Part shown: positions 14,960-23,907 of the stretch, one piece after another
Layout of the letters: every line of letters begins with the position of its first letter
Numbering within the stretch: the first letter of the stretch is position 1
Source: Cohnella algarum
GTDB taxonomy: Bacteria; Bacillota; Bacilli; Paenibacillales; Paenibacillaceae
NCBI RefSeq assembly: GCF_016937515.1
Contig: NZ_JAFHKM010000002.1
Span: 434,001 to 498,000, forward strand
Direction of reading: 5' to 3'
DNA: 64,000 bases
The notes under the pieces: generated by a model
Told to the model about the DNA's origin: nothing
Database searches by the model: none
What the model saw: only the letters and a program-made list of their open reading frames with translations
Position numbers and translations under genes: made by a program

Positions 14960-15700
14960 GTGAACGAGGCTTTAATTCTCCTTGTCGACGACGAACAGTC
15001 GATCGTGACGCTGCTGGAGACCGTGCTGCGCAAGGAAGGATTCGCGAACATCGATAAAGCCGCGTCGGCCGAGCAGGCGATCGAATGCTGCACGCGGAGG
15101 GAGTATCGCGCGATCGTGCTCGACGTCATGCTTCCGGGAATGAGCGGCGTCGAAGCCGCCCCCCTGATCCGCCGGATCACGAACGCTCCGATTTTGTTCT
15201 TGAGCGCGCGGACGACGGACCTGGACAAGCTGACCGGATTTGCCGTCGGCGGCGACGATTACGTCACCAAGCCGTTCAATCCGCTGGAAGTGGTCGCCCG
15301 CATCAAGTCGCTGCTTCGCCGCTCCGGAATGCCGGCCGCGCCAGCCGCGAATTCCGCGTCCCTCCCCTCGCCGAGCGGTCCCGTATACGATTTCGGCAGG
15401 TTCCAGGTCGACGAGGCCGCCGCCGAGCTTCGCGTGAAAGGCGGGATCGTGTCGTGCCCGACGCTCGTGTTCCAGCTGCTGCTGTTTTTGTGCAAGCACC
15501 CGAACCGGGTATTTACGAAAAGCGAGCTGTACGAGCGGGTATGGGGCGAAAACAGCGTCAACGACGACAACACGGTCATGGTGCATATTCACCGGATCCG
15601 GGAGCGGATCGAGCCCGACCCGTCCCGTCCGAAATATTTGATCAACGTCCGCGGCCTCGGCTACAAGCTGATCAAACAGGAGGCGGGAGATGAACGTTAA
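14960..15700 (+). CDS. OmpR/PhoB-family response regulator
   Basis: A 246-residue response regulator with an N-terminal receiver (phospho-acceptor Asp55 in VLDVMLPG, conserved Lys in KPFNPLE) and a C-terminal winged helix (LFLCKHPNRVFTKSELYERV, ending in INVRGLGYKL). It starts at GTG 14960 with AAGGAGC 8 bases before it. Its end overlaps the start of the kinase gene by 11 bases, so the two are coupled. The signal is unknown; the divergent M23 cell-wall peptidase could be a target. Confidence 0.93.
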   Translation: MNEALILLVDDEQSIVTLLETVLRKEGFANIDKAASAEQAIECCTRREYRAIVLDVMLPGMSGVEAAPLIRRITNAPILFLSARTTDLDKLTGFAVGGDDYVTKPFNPLEVVARIKSLLRRSGMPAAPAANSASLPSPSGPVYDFGRFQVDEAAAELRVKGGIVSCPTLVFQLLLFLCKHPNRVFTKSELYERVWGENSVNDDNTVMVHIHRIRERIEPDPSRPKYLINVRGLGYKLIKQEAGDER

Positions 15701-17459
15701 ATGGCGGCTAGCGTTCCGCCTGATCGTCTGGCTGACGCTGGCCGGCATCGCGCTGCTCGCGCTCGCGGGAGGCGCCGTATACTGGAGCTACCAGCAGCTG
15801 ATGCGGATCGAAACGGCGAGAGATTTCGAGAATGCCGGACTTTACCGGCTCGTGCAGACGCTGCGGAACGAGGGAGGCGATCTGACCTTCGATCCCGAGC
15901 TGCTGTCCATTATCCGCGACAGCGGCGGCTGGCTGCAGCGCATCGACGAAAACGGCCGGGTGACGGACGCCTATTTCACCCCGCCCGACGTGCCGGACGC
16001 CTACGGTCCGGGAGAGCTCGTCGCGTACTGGATGGGCAAGACGGAGTTTCCGTATCCATTGTATTTATGGATTCAGGAAAAGGACGGCGTCACCCACACG
16101 CTCGTTTACGGGCTCTCGAACGAGGACGATCGGCTGCTGGAGCAGTTCGCGGAACGGGGCGAAATCGGCGAAGGATCGATCGCGCTGCCGGAGGAACTGG
16201 CGAACCGGCTGCGGCGGTCGGGCGCCTGGCTGCAGGTGCTCGATTCGTCGGGCGCGGAGCTGGCCTCGAGCAACAAGCCGCCCGGCGCGCTCGGCCGCTA
16301 CTCGTTGCAGGAGCTGGCGCTCCGCTCGGTATATGCCGACCGTTACGGGGCGAAGCTGACTTCGTTTTACGAGGAGGCGACCGGACGTACCTGGGTGCTG
16401 AGCGAGCCGCTGTCCGGCTTTGCGCCCGGCGAGGGGCCCCTTTTCCCGCCGGAGGCCGGCGTGATCGTCGCCGCGGTCGGCGGCGTGTTCGCCGCGGCGA
16501 TGGCCATCTTCGCGCTCGTCGCCTATGGGTTCGGCCACCGGTTCGGCGCTCCGATCGTCCATATGCTGAACTGGATCCGCGCGCTGGACGAGGGCAAGTA
16601 CGCCGAGCCCGCGGGCCGCTCCGGCCCGTCGCGCAGCCGCAACCGCAGAGGCCGGACGAAAGGCGGCTACCGCGTGTTCGGAGACGTCGTCCGTTCGCTG
16701 GACTCCCTGTCCGAGACGCTCCGCCGCAACGAGCGGCTGCGGGCGGAGAACGAACGGCTGAAGGACGAATGGATCGCCGGCGTTTCCCACGATTTGAAAA
16801 CGCCGCTCTCTTCGATCAAAGGCTATGCGCATATGCTGAACGCCGACGCTTACGAGTGGACGGCCGAGGAGGTGCGGTCGTTCGCCAAGGTGATTCTGGA
16901 CAAATCGTCCCACCTGGACGAGCTGATCAACGATCTGACGCTCACGTATCATTTGCGGCACGGCGGCCGGCCTCCGTCCCTGGAGACCGTCGATATGAAC
17001 GACTACCTGGCCGAAGCCGTGCGGGATGCGTCCAGCCATCCGCAATATCCGGAGAACGGCGTTCGCTTCGCGCCGGACAGCCGGGCCGCATGGCTCGACA
17101 TTTACAGGCCGTGGTTCCAGCGAATCGTGGACAATCTCGTCGCGAACGCCCTGCTGCATAACCGGGAAGGAACGATGCTGACCGTCTCGGTCCGGGCGGA
17201 GCCGGACGGCGGGCTGTCGATCCGGTTCGCGGACGACGGGGACGGCATGGACGAGCGGACGGCCGAGCGGCTGTTCGAGCGATATTACCGCGGGACCGAT
17301 ACCGAAAGCCGCGCGGAAGGCACCGGCCTCGGCATGGCGGTGACCAAGGCGCTGGTCGAAGGCCTCGGCGGGACGATCGAAGTCGACACGGCACCCGGCC
17401 GGGGGACGGCCATCGTCTTGCGCTGGGATCGTTCGCTCCCGGAGAACCGCGCCGGATAA
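15690..17459 (+). CDS. Membrane sensor histidine kinase
   Basis: A 589-residue kinase. It has a membrane helix near the N-terminus (about 10-33), an extracytoplasmic sensor region (about 35-260) and a second membrane helix (about 265-287). A basic HAMP-like linker with an RNRRGR stretch follows, then HisKA with VSHDLKTPLSSIKGYAHML (His367) and an HATPase domain (NLVANALLHN, then GTGLGMAVTK). It is translationally coupled to the upstream regulator, which it should phosphorylate. No ligand-binding family was recognised in the sensor part. Confidence 0.92.
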   Translation: MNVKWRLAFRLIVWLTLAGIALLALAGGAVYWSYQQLMRIETARDFENAGLYRLVQTLRNEGGDLTFDPELLSIIRDSGGWLQRIDENGRVTDAYFTPPDVPDAYGPGELVAYWMGKTEFPYPLYLWIQEKDGVTHTLVYGLSNEDDRLLEQFAERGEIGEGSIALPEELANRLRRSGAWLQVLDSSGAELASSNKPPGALGRYSLQELALRSVYADRYGAKLTSFYEEATGRTWVLSEPLSGFAPGEGPLFPPEAGVIVAAVGGVFAAAMAIFALVAYGFGHRFGAPIVHMLNWIRALDEGKYAEPAGRSGPSRSRNRRGRTKGGYRVFGDVVRSLDSLSETLRRNERLRAENERLKDEWIAGVSHDLKTPLSSIKGYAHMLNADAYEWTAEEVRSFAKVILDKSSHLDELINDLTLTYHLRHGGRPPSLETVDMNDYLAEAVRDASSHPQYPENGVRFAPDSRAAWLDIYRPWFQRIVDNLVANALLHNREGTMLTVSVRAEPDGGLSIRFADDGDGMDERTAERLFERYYRGTDTESRAEGTGLGMAVTKALVEGLGGTIEVDTAPGRGTAIVLRWDRSLPENRAG

Positions 17460-17577
17460 AAACGGTCATCCGATTTAAAACCGAGACGAATCGAAAGCTG
17501 TCGTCCGGCGCTATCGGTCGCCCTCGCCGCCCGAGTATGGTAGATTGGTTTTAAAGGCTTTCGAATGGGATGGTTGC

Positions 17578-18912
17578 ATGCTCCTTTATTTTTTCGCGCT
17601 GACGGGCGCGGCGATCGTGCTGCTGGCGGGCAACCCGCGCGGCGAAGTCAACCGGTGGGCGGCGGCGTTTCTCGCGCTCGCGGCGATCGGAGGGTTGACC
17701 GATGTTTTGCGGGACGCCGGCTGGACGCAGGCCGCGCGGGCGGTGCAATACGCCAACCTCGTTCTGACGCCGTACGCGGTCGCCGTCTTCGCTCTCGTCT
17801 ATTCGCTGCCGGCGGCAAGCCCCGCCCGGATTCGGCTATGGAAATGGCTGCTGCTCATTCCGCCCGCGTCGATGCTGGGGACGACGCTCGCTTTCGGCCA
17901 GGGCATCGATTACGGCTGGCTGCTCGCTTGGGCCGCGCCCTGTTACGCCGGCGCCTGCTTCCTGCTCGTCGCCGCGCTTTTGAAAGAAAATAACCGCGTC
18001 AAGCGGCGCAACCGCCTCATGACGACGCTTATCATGGTGCCCAGCCTGCTGGCCGTTCTATTTTTGATTTACGCGGCCAAGCTGATCGCGCCGGATTTCG
18101 ATTTTTTTCGGTACGTCTCGCTGTTTTTCGTCTACTCCTTCGCGGTGGCCGCATTAAGCCTGTTCGTGTACGGCGTGCTGGGCATCAAGCTGCGCGTGGA
18201 ACGGGACCCGATGGAAAGCGCGATGCAGGCGGCCAGCTCCGGCACGCATCTGCTCGCCCATTCGATCAAAAACGAAATCGGCAAAATCGCCATCGGCGCG
18301 GAAAACGCAAAGCGCTCCCTGTCCGGCGCGGACGAAGCGGCAAGAGAGCATTTGGCGCTGATCGAGAGCGCATCGGCTCACCTGCTCGCGATGGCGGAGC
18401 GCGTTCACGGCCGGACGAAGCGGATCGAGCTGCGTCCGGAGCCGTGCCGGCTCGATCTTTTGGCGGAAGCGGCGGCGGCGCGCAACCGGGAGCGGGCGGA
18501 CCGGAATCGAATCGATCTCGTTTGCGACTTCTCGGTTCGGCCGACGCTGCTGTGCGATCCCCTCCATGTCGCGGAAGCGCTGGAGAACGTGCTTTCCAAC
18601 GCGATCGAGGCGCTCCCCGGCGGAGGAACGATCGTCATCGGGCTCGCGCAAAACCGCAACGGCGTATCGCTGTCCGTCGAGGACAACGGAATCGGCATTC
18701 CCAAAGACCTTCTTGGCAGGGTGTTCGAACCGTTTTACAGCTCCAAAAGCAGGGATGGCAATTTCGGTCTCGGGCTGTCTTACGCGTACAACGTGATGCG
18801 CGATAGCAAAGGGTCGGTCGAATTGTCCAGCCGGGTCAACGAAGGGACCCGCGTCACGATGCATTTTCCCGCTTCGGCCGTGCTGAATTCCTTAAACGGA
18901 GGAGATCTTTGA
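17578..18912 (+). CDS. Multi-membrane-span histidine kinase
   Basis: A 444-residue kinase with about seven N-terminal membrane helices (residues 1-205) acting as a membrane sensor, a phospho-acceptor region LLAHSIKNEIGKIAIGAENA (His228) and an HATPase domain (NVLSNAIEALPGGG, then GNFGLGLSYAYNVM). The H-box departs from the usual HDLxTPL and resembles AHSIKNE-type boxes. The ATG at 17578 is preferred to a TTG at 17545, although its GGGATGG ribosome site is close. It lies one base before a NarL-type regulator gene, its obvious partner. Confidence 0.87.
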   Translation: MLLYFFALTGAAIVLLAGNPRGEVNRWAAAFLALAAIGGLTDVLRDAGWTQAARAVQYANLVLTPYAVAVFALVYSLPAASPARIRLWKWLLLIPPASMLGTTLAFGQGIDYGWLLAWAAPCYAGACFLLVAALLKENNRVKRRNRLMTTLIMVPSLLAVLFLIYAAKLIAPDFDFFRYVSLFFVYSFAVAALSLFVYGVLGIKLRVERDPMESAMQAASSGTHLLAHSIKNEIGKIAIGAENAKRSLSGADEAAREHLALIESASAHLLAMAERVHGRTKRIELRPEPCRLDLLAEAAAARNRERADRNRIDLVCDFSVRPTLLCDPLHVAEALENVLSNAIEALPGGGTIVIGLAQNRNGVSLSVEDNGIGIPKDLLGRVFEPFYSSKSRDGNFGLGLSYAYNVMRDSKGSVELSSRVNEGTRVTMHFPASAVLNSLNGGDL

Positions 18913-18913
18913 C

Positions 18914-19549
18914 ATGGAACATATCAAAGTGCTTCTGGTCGAGGACGATCCCGAATGGATCAAGGCGCTGACGAGCTATCTCAACCATGAAGAAGACATT
19001 CTCGTCGTCGGGGCGGCCATGCGGAAAGAAGAGGCCGTGCGGATGGCCCGGACGCTGGAGTTCGACGTCGTGCTTATGGACATTCAGCTCGGGGAAGGCG
19101 GGCTCGACGGCATTTACGCCGCCATGGAAATCCACGACATCCGGCCGGCCAAAATCATCATGCTCACCTCGCTGTCGGACGAGCGCGTCATCACGCAGGC
19201 TTTTACGGCGGGAGCGGTCGATTACGTGGAAAAAAGCCGGTTCAAGGATATCCCGCACGCCATCCGCACCGCCTGCCGCCATCCGGCCGCGATGGACGCG
19301 CTGCTGAAGGAATTCGCCCGGCTCAAGCGGGAGGAGCAGCTCAAGGCGTTGACGCCCGCCGAGCGGGAAGTGTTCGAGCTGATCGAAGAAGGCTACACGC
19401 AGCCCCAAATCGAGCAAAAACTGTACAAGGCCGAAAGCACGCTGAAAAACCAGGTCAACAAAATATTGAAAAAGCTCGGCGCGAAAACGAGCAAGCAGGC
19501 GGTCGAGAAAGTGCGGCGCAAAGGGCTTTGCGAAGAAGACAGGAAATAA
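18914..19549 (+). CDS. NarL/FixJ-family response regulator
   Basis: A 211-residue regulator with a receiver domain (Asp56 in VVLMDIQLGEGG; the next Lys is in VEKSRFKD) and a LuxR-type helix-turn-helix (LTPAEREVFELIEEGYTQPQ, then KAESTLKNQVNKILKKLG). ACGGAGGAG precedes the ATG. It forms an operon with the kinase at 17578. A tandem repeat array starts immediately after its stop codon, so no ordinary terminator is seen. Confidence 0.93.
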   Translation: MEHIKVLLVEDDPEWIKALTSYLNHEEDILVVGAAMRKEEAVRMARTLEFDVVLMDIQLGEGGLDGIYAAMEIHDIRPAKIIMLTSLSDERVITQAFTAGAVDYVEKSRFKDIPHAIRTACRHPAAMDALLKEFARLKREEQLKALTPAEREVFELIEEGYTQPQIEQKLYKAESTLKNQVNKILKKLGAKTSKQAVEKVRRKGLCEEDRK

Positions 19550-19550
19550 G

Positions 19551-19923
19551 CGTCACCCTAGCCGGTTCAGATGAGTAATATTTACCCAACTGACTCGGCC
19601 CACGTGCGTCTAGCCGGTTCAGATGGGTAATATTTATCCAATTGACTCGGCCCACGTGCGTCTAGCCGGTTCAGATGGGTAATATTTACCCAACTGACTC
19701 GGCCCACGTGCGTCTAGCCGGTTCGGATGGGTAATATTTATCCAATTGACTCGGCCCACGTGCGTCTAGCCGGTTCAGATGGGTAATATTTACCCAACTG
19801 ACTCGGCCCACGTGCGTCTAGCCGGTTCGGATGGGTAATATTTATCCAATTGACTCGGCCCACGTGCGTCTAGCCGGTTCAGATGGGTAATATTTACCCA
19901 ACTGACTCGGCCCACGTGCGTCT
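19551..19923. repeat. Seven-copy tandem array, exact 52-bp unit
   Basis: Each unit holds GGGTAATATTTACCC or a close variant, flanked by CTAGCCGGTTCAGAT on one side and ACTCGGCCCACGTGCGT on the other. Anchor positions 19571, 19623, 19675, 19727, 19779, 19831 and 19883 are exactly 52 bases apart. Copies alternate between two forms (TTACCCAACTG in odd copies, TTATCCAATTG in even ones), as though 104-bp dimers had been duplicated. The array begins at the end of the regulator gene. A diverged five-copy array of the same family lies at 35011-35276. Confidence 0.95.
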
Positions 19924-20107
19924 TGCGGTTCCGGTTAAGAGAGAATCCGCTACTCAACCGGATCCGCGAGGGTCGACCCGGCCTTCCCGGTGGCTGAATT
20001 TGAACATTCCTTTGAACGGGGTAGGAACGGGTTTCGACATCCTTGGACGGCGGACACGTTTGGCTGTTGGATACGGCTATGAAGGCGTGCGGCTGGCGGG
20101 ATAAAAG

Positions 20108-20475
20108 TGAATTTTCGGGCACATTCGGAGTTTGGCTCGCGGTCGGCGGCATGAAGGCGAAATTTTCGGGCACATTCGGAGTTTGGCTCGCGGTCGGCGG
20201 TATGAAGGCGAAATTTTCGGGCACATTCGGAGTTTGGCTGCGGTCGGCGGCATGAAGGCGAAATTTTCGGGTACATTCGGAGTTTGGCTCGCGGTCGGCG
20301 GTATGAAGGCGAAATTTTCGGGCACATTCGGAGTTTGGCTCGCGGTCGGCGGCATAAAGGCGAAATTTTCGGGCACATTCGGAGTTTGGCTCGCGGTCGG
20401 CGGCATGAAGGCGAAATTTTCGGGCACATTCGGAGTTTGGCTCGCGGTCGGCGGCATGAAGGCGAAATTTTCGGG
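20108..20475. repeat. Eight-core tandem array, 51-bp unit
   Basis: The core CGAAATTTTCGGG recurs with TTTTCGGG starting at 20112, 20163, 20214, 20264, 20315, 20366, 20417 and 20468, a period of 51 bases with one 50-base step. Between cores lies a conserved CACATTCGGAGTTTGGCTCG segment. Because 51 is a multiple of three, long frames run through on both strands, but the 50-base unit shifts all of them and no ribosome site is present, so it is taken as non-coding. The 180 bases between this array and the 52-bp array show no gene. Confidence 0.93.
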
Positions 20476-20603
20476 TACACCATTTGCGGAAATGAAAGCG
20501 CGTCTTCCGAAGGACGGCACTGTCGGACGCATGCTTATCGTTTGAACGGCAAGCGGCATCCCCAACCTGCCAAACTCCATGCATGGTTAGAAATACCCCA
20601 GTT

Positions 20604-20642
20604 GAAAAAGCGCGGGGATCGCCTCCAGAAAGCGATCCCCGC
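20604..20642 (-). terminator. Terminator of the glycosidase operon
   Basis: Minus-strand arms GCGGGGATCGC (20642-20632) and GCGATCCCCGC (20622-20612) pair perfectly around a 9-base loop and are followed by GCTTTTTC. Confidence 0.85.
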
Positions 20643-20650
20643 TCCCCGCG

Positions 20651-23600
20651 TTAGCGCAACGCAGGCTGAAGCGTATGCGTCCGATCGTCGAACGTCCTTC
20701 CTTCCAACAGGCCGATCAGCGTATTCGTCACGATCACCTCGACCTTGTTGTCGCCCGTTCGAAGAAGCTCGACCGGTCCGAACCAGACGTACGGCGTCCA
20801 TGGACGAACGCCGAGCGAGACGCCGTTCACCCGTATTTCGACGACGTCGTGGATGGCTTCGTCCCAGTCTTCGAACCGCAACTCGAAGCGATCGGCGGCG
20901 ACCGGCAGGCTGTCGATCGCCGCCGTCCGCTCGAAAATCAGGCTGCCCGCGAAAAACGGAAACCCGTCCGTAACGCCGCCCCGCAGCTCTGCCGCTTCCG
21001 GAAGTACCGTCAACGCGACGCCCTGCTCTCCGCCGCGAACGCCAAAGTCGCCGAACAGGTAGATCGCGTCCGCGACCCCGTCCCAGTCCCGTTCGACCGT
21101 GACATCCACGGCGATCGTATTCCGCCCGAGCCGCAACGCGTTCCGAACATCGCGGACCCTGTTGGCATGATCGTACACGAACCGAGGCGCGAATTGATCC
21201 GGAGCGAACGGCGTATCGTTCACCCAAAGCGTATGCGCCCCGGAAATCGCGCCCGCGTCCCGGAGCGCGAAGCAGGCTTCCGGCAGCCGTTCGACGTCGA
21301 ACGTTGCCTCGTATCTGCAGCGGACCGGATAGGCGATGCCCAGCCGCATCGGCGTGCCGAACAGTTGGCGGAACCGCAGCGGCAAAGCGAACGCCTCTTC
21401 GGAAGCGATGTCCTCGCATTGGTCGATAAACGTCTTTGCCTCGACGAGACCCGCGCGGACAAAGCCCTCCGCTCCCTCGACCGACAAGACGAACTTGTCG
21501 AACCGCACGGCGTTGGCTCGGTCCGCGGAGACGCGCCACGGTCCGGCGCTTTCGATCCGCCACGGCCACGGCGGCGAAGCCTCAGCCGAACTTGCGCCCG
21601 CGGCCGGAGCCGCATGCACGGGGTCCTCATGCACCGGGGCCACATGTACCGGAGCCGCATGCACCGGGGTCGCGTGCACCAGGGCCGATGCATACGGCGC
21701 CAATTCCAGCCGCACGTCCCACGACCCGTCGGGCCTTCGCTCCGCGGCGAGCGGGGACGACTCGCCTGTCTCGGGATCGAGCAGCTCGAACCGCATCCCC
21801 CGGGCGCCCGGCTCGCCTGCCACGCGCAAAACAGGCGCGATCCATCCGTCTTCCTGATGCGTCAGAAAGATGAGCGAAGCGCCGTCCTTCAACAAACGGC
21901 GATGCAGCAGAAGCGTCTTTCTCTCCGAATCCGCGCGAACGGCAGACGGCAGCCGCTTCTCCAGCAAAGGCACCAACGAAGACGGCGAAACCGGCGTCAG
22001 CGCCGCCCGCATCCCGGCAGGCACGGCGTCGCCGGGCCGCAACGATTCGGTCGGCAGCTCGCCGACCGCGATGACGAGTCCGCCCGCCTCGCGAAACGCG
22101 ACCAGCTTCCGCCAAGCCGGCTCCTCCAAATTCGTCATCGGGGGCAGCACGACCGCTTCGTATCTCGCGTCCCCGAGACGCAGAGTCCCTTCTTCAATCG
22201 AGGCCTCCCCGAGCAGCTCCGGGTCCAGATGGTCGAAGTCCCGCTGGGCGATCGTCAGCGTTTTGCAGACGCCGGCCCATGCCTCTTTCAGCCGCTCGAG
22301 CTCGGCTCGTTCCGCTTCGTCGTTTCCGCCGTATTGAAACTCGTGAAACGGATTGCCGAGATGCGTCCAAAAGGTCGTGGTCGGATCGACGACGGCGATC
22401 GGGCGGTCCGGCCGCCCGCGGCTCATGACGTAAGAAATCCGTCTCACGTAGTCCCCCAGCTTCGCAAAATGCGACCAATACGGATTTTGATAAAACTGGG
22501 AAGGCGGCGCGTCGTGCTTCGCGAGTCCGTCGATCGAATAAAAAAAGGCATGAAAATTGAAAAAGTTCGTTCCGAGCGCGGCCAATCGGTCGATCATCCA
22601 CCGCGCGTCCTGCAGCGTCATCGACCAGCCGACGCTGTGGAAGCATTCGATCAGCACCCGCTCGCGGGACAGCTGGTTCGCGAGCGAACTGATCATCTTC
22701 GGGTTGTAGCGCAGACTGTACGCGCAGCGCCCGTGGCCCAAAATCCAGTCGAGCGAGCGCCCCAGCTTCTCGTGGCCGCTGTCTCCGCCCGGCACATGGC
22801 TGAATCGTTGCGTCGTCATGCGCACCGAAGGCACCTCGGCGGCGTAACGCAAGCCGTGCTTCTCGCACCAATCGCAAACCTGCTTATGGTACGAGCTTCG
22901 CAGCAGCTCGTGCACGGTTTGATAATAATCGTAGCGTACCCGCGCAGCGCCCTCGGCCGCCGAATCGTAGAGCGCATGAATATGCTCCAGAAGGTCATAC
23001 CCGTTTCGCGCAAGGAACGCATCCGGCAGCCTCGGAGACCACGGCATCGGTCCGAGCAGGCCGATCTCGTCGGTGAACATGCCCTGAATCGTCGAGCCGA
23101 AAAATTCGCCCAATTCTTCCGCGTACCGGTCGTGCGTCAACGCGATGAAGGCGGCCATCGCCTCTTCGTTGCAAGGATCGACGAACGTGCCGTAATACTT
23201 GAAATCCTTAACTTCCTCCTCGAGGAAGCAATGGACTTCCCAGGACTCCGCTCCCTTCGGGGCCGTCCATGCCAACCGCTTGACCGTGTCGTACGTAAAA
23301 AACCGTTTTCGATTGTACGCGGTCAGCCCGGCTTTCTGAAACACCGGCTCCGCCTGATGATTGCCGACATGGCGGGAAACGTCCACGGCCCGCGGCCAAT
23401 CCCGCCGCCCCGTCGCCGCGTCGATCGGCACCGCCCGCGCGGAAAGCAGCCGCGCCCATGGCAGCATCGCGTCGCACGTGCCGCCGCCGGGAACCGGCAC
23501 CGTGCGATGCTGAAGCGTATATTGCTTCGCCTCCGGATGCGCAAGCGTCACTTCTCCACCCGCGATCCCGCTTGGGTACGGGTACTCGTCATACAGCCAT

Positions 23601-23884
23601 ACCTCCAGCCCGTACCGGGCCGCCGTCGCGACCGCCAGCCGAACCTTGGCGAACCATAGATCCGATAAATACGGGATTTGCAAGCCTTGCCGCGGGCAAA
23701 TGAAGAACCCTCCGAGCCGGCCGGACGCCATCTCTTCGATCTGACGAACGATCTCGCCGTCTTCCATCGCTCCGTTCCAAAACCAGAACGGATGAATGCC
23801 GTAAGCCGAAGCCGGCGACCGGAACGCCTCCATTTCAAACGCTCGCGTCGCCGCGGCTTTGCCATCCGATCTTGTTCTCATCAT
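20651..23884 (-). CDS. Large cytoplasmic glycosidase, GH106-like
   Basis: A 1077-residue protein without signal peptide. The N-terminal TIM-barrel-like part has HPFWFWNGAMEDGEIVRQIE and WLYDEYPYPSG (Asp99, Glu100). Further acidic candidates lie in GMFTDEIG (Asp272, Glu273) and VLIECFHS (Glu413). C-terminal beta-sandwich domains resemble carbohydrate-binding modules of alpha-L-rhamnosidase (GH106-like) enzymes, but the family is not certain. A Val-His-Ala-Pro-rich repeat of about 25 residues interrupts the region near residue 735-758. As last gene of an Lpl-type import operon it probably cleaves the imported oligosaccharide. The ribosome site GGCGGTAGG is close to the tandem ATG pair. Confidence 0.75.
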   Translation of the reverse strand: MMRTRSDGKAAATRAFEMEAFRSPASAYGIHPFWFWNGAMEDGEIVRQIEEMASGRLGGFFICPRQGLQIPYLSDLWFAKVRLAVATAARYGLEVWLYDEYPYPSGIAGGEVTLAHPEAKQYTLQHRTVPVPGGGTCDAMLPWARLLSARAVPIDAATGRRDWPRAVDVSRHVGNHQAEPVFQKAGLTAYNRKRFFTYDTVKRLAWTAPKGAESWEVHCFLEEEVKDFKYYGTFVDPCNEEAMAAFIALTHDRYAEELGEFFGSTIQGMFTDEIGLLGPMPWSPRLPDAFLARNGYDLLEHIHALYDSAAEGAARVRYDYYQTVHELLRSSYHKQVCDWCEKHGLRYAAEVPSVRMTTQRFSHVPGGDSGHEKLGRSLDWILGHGRCAYSLRYNPKMISSLANQLSRERVLIECFHSVGWSMTLQDARWMIDRLAALGTNFFNFHAFFYSIDGLAKHDAPPSQFYQNPYWSHFAKLGDYVRRISYVMSRGRPDRPIAVVDPTTTFWTHLGNPFHEFQYGGNDEAERAELERLKEAWAGVCKTLTIAQRDFDHLDPELLGEASIEEGTLRLGDARYEAVVLPPMTNLEEPAWRKLVAFREAGGLVIAVGELPTESLRPGDAVPAGMRAALTPVSPSSLVPLLEKRLPSAVRADSERKTLLLHRRLLKDGASLIFLTHQEDGWIAPVLRVAGEPGARGMRFELLDPETGESSPLAAERRPDGSWDVRLELAPYASALVHATPVHAAPVHVAPVHEDPVHAAPAAGASSAEASPPWPWRIESAGPWRVSADRANAVRFDKFVLSVEGAEGFVRAGLVEAKTFIDQCEDIASEEAFALPLRFRQLFGTPMRLGIAYPVRCRYEATFDVERLPEACFALRDAGAISGAHTLWVNDTPFAPDQFAPRFVYDHANRVRDVRNALRLGRNTIAVDVTVERDWDGVADAIYLFGDFGVRGGEQGVALTVLPEAAELRGGVTDGFPFFAGSLIFERTAAIDSLPVAADRFELRFEDWDEAIHDVVEIRVNGVSLGVRPWTPYVWFGPVELLRTGDNKVEVIVTNTLIGLLEGRTFDDRTHTLQPALR

Positions 23885-23907
23885 CCTACCGCCTTTCGGC
23901 GAAGGCG

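Noticed and set aside
19551..20475. CRISPR array
   Set aside because: The units are repeats over their whole length with no variable spacers, and no cas genes are near.
19790..20584. Repetitive proteins read through the 51-bp array (17-residue repeats such as NVPENFAFMPPTASQTP or KAKFSGTFGVWLAVGGM)
   Set aside because: The 51-base unit is a multiple of three, so every frame stays open by arithmetic; a 50-base unit breaks each frame, and no ribosome site or start precedes them.
20675..23659. 994-codon open frame on the plus strand
   Set aside because: It is antisense to the glycosidase gene and has the low-complexity Arg-rich composition of a shadow frame.
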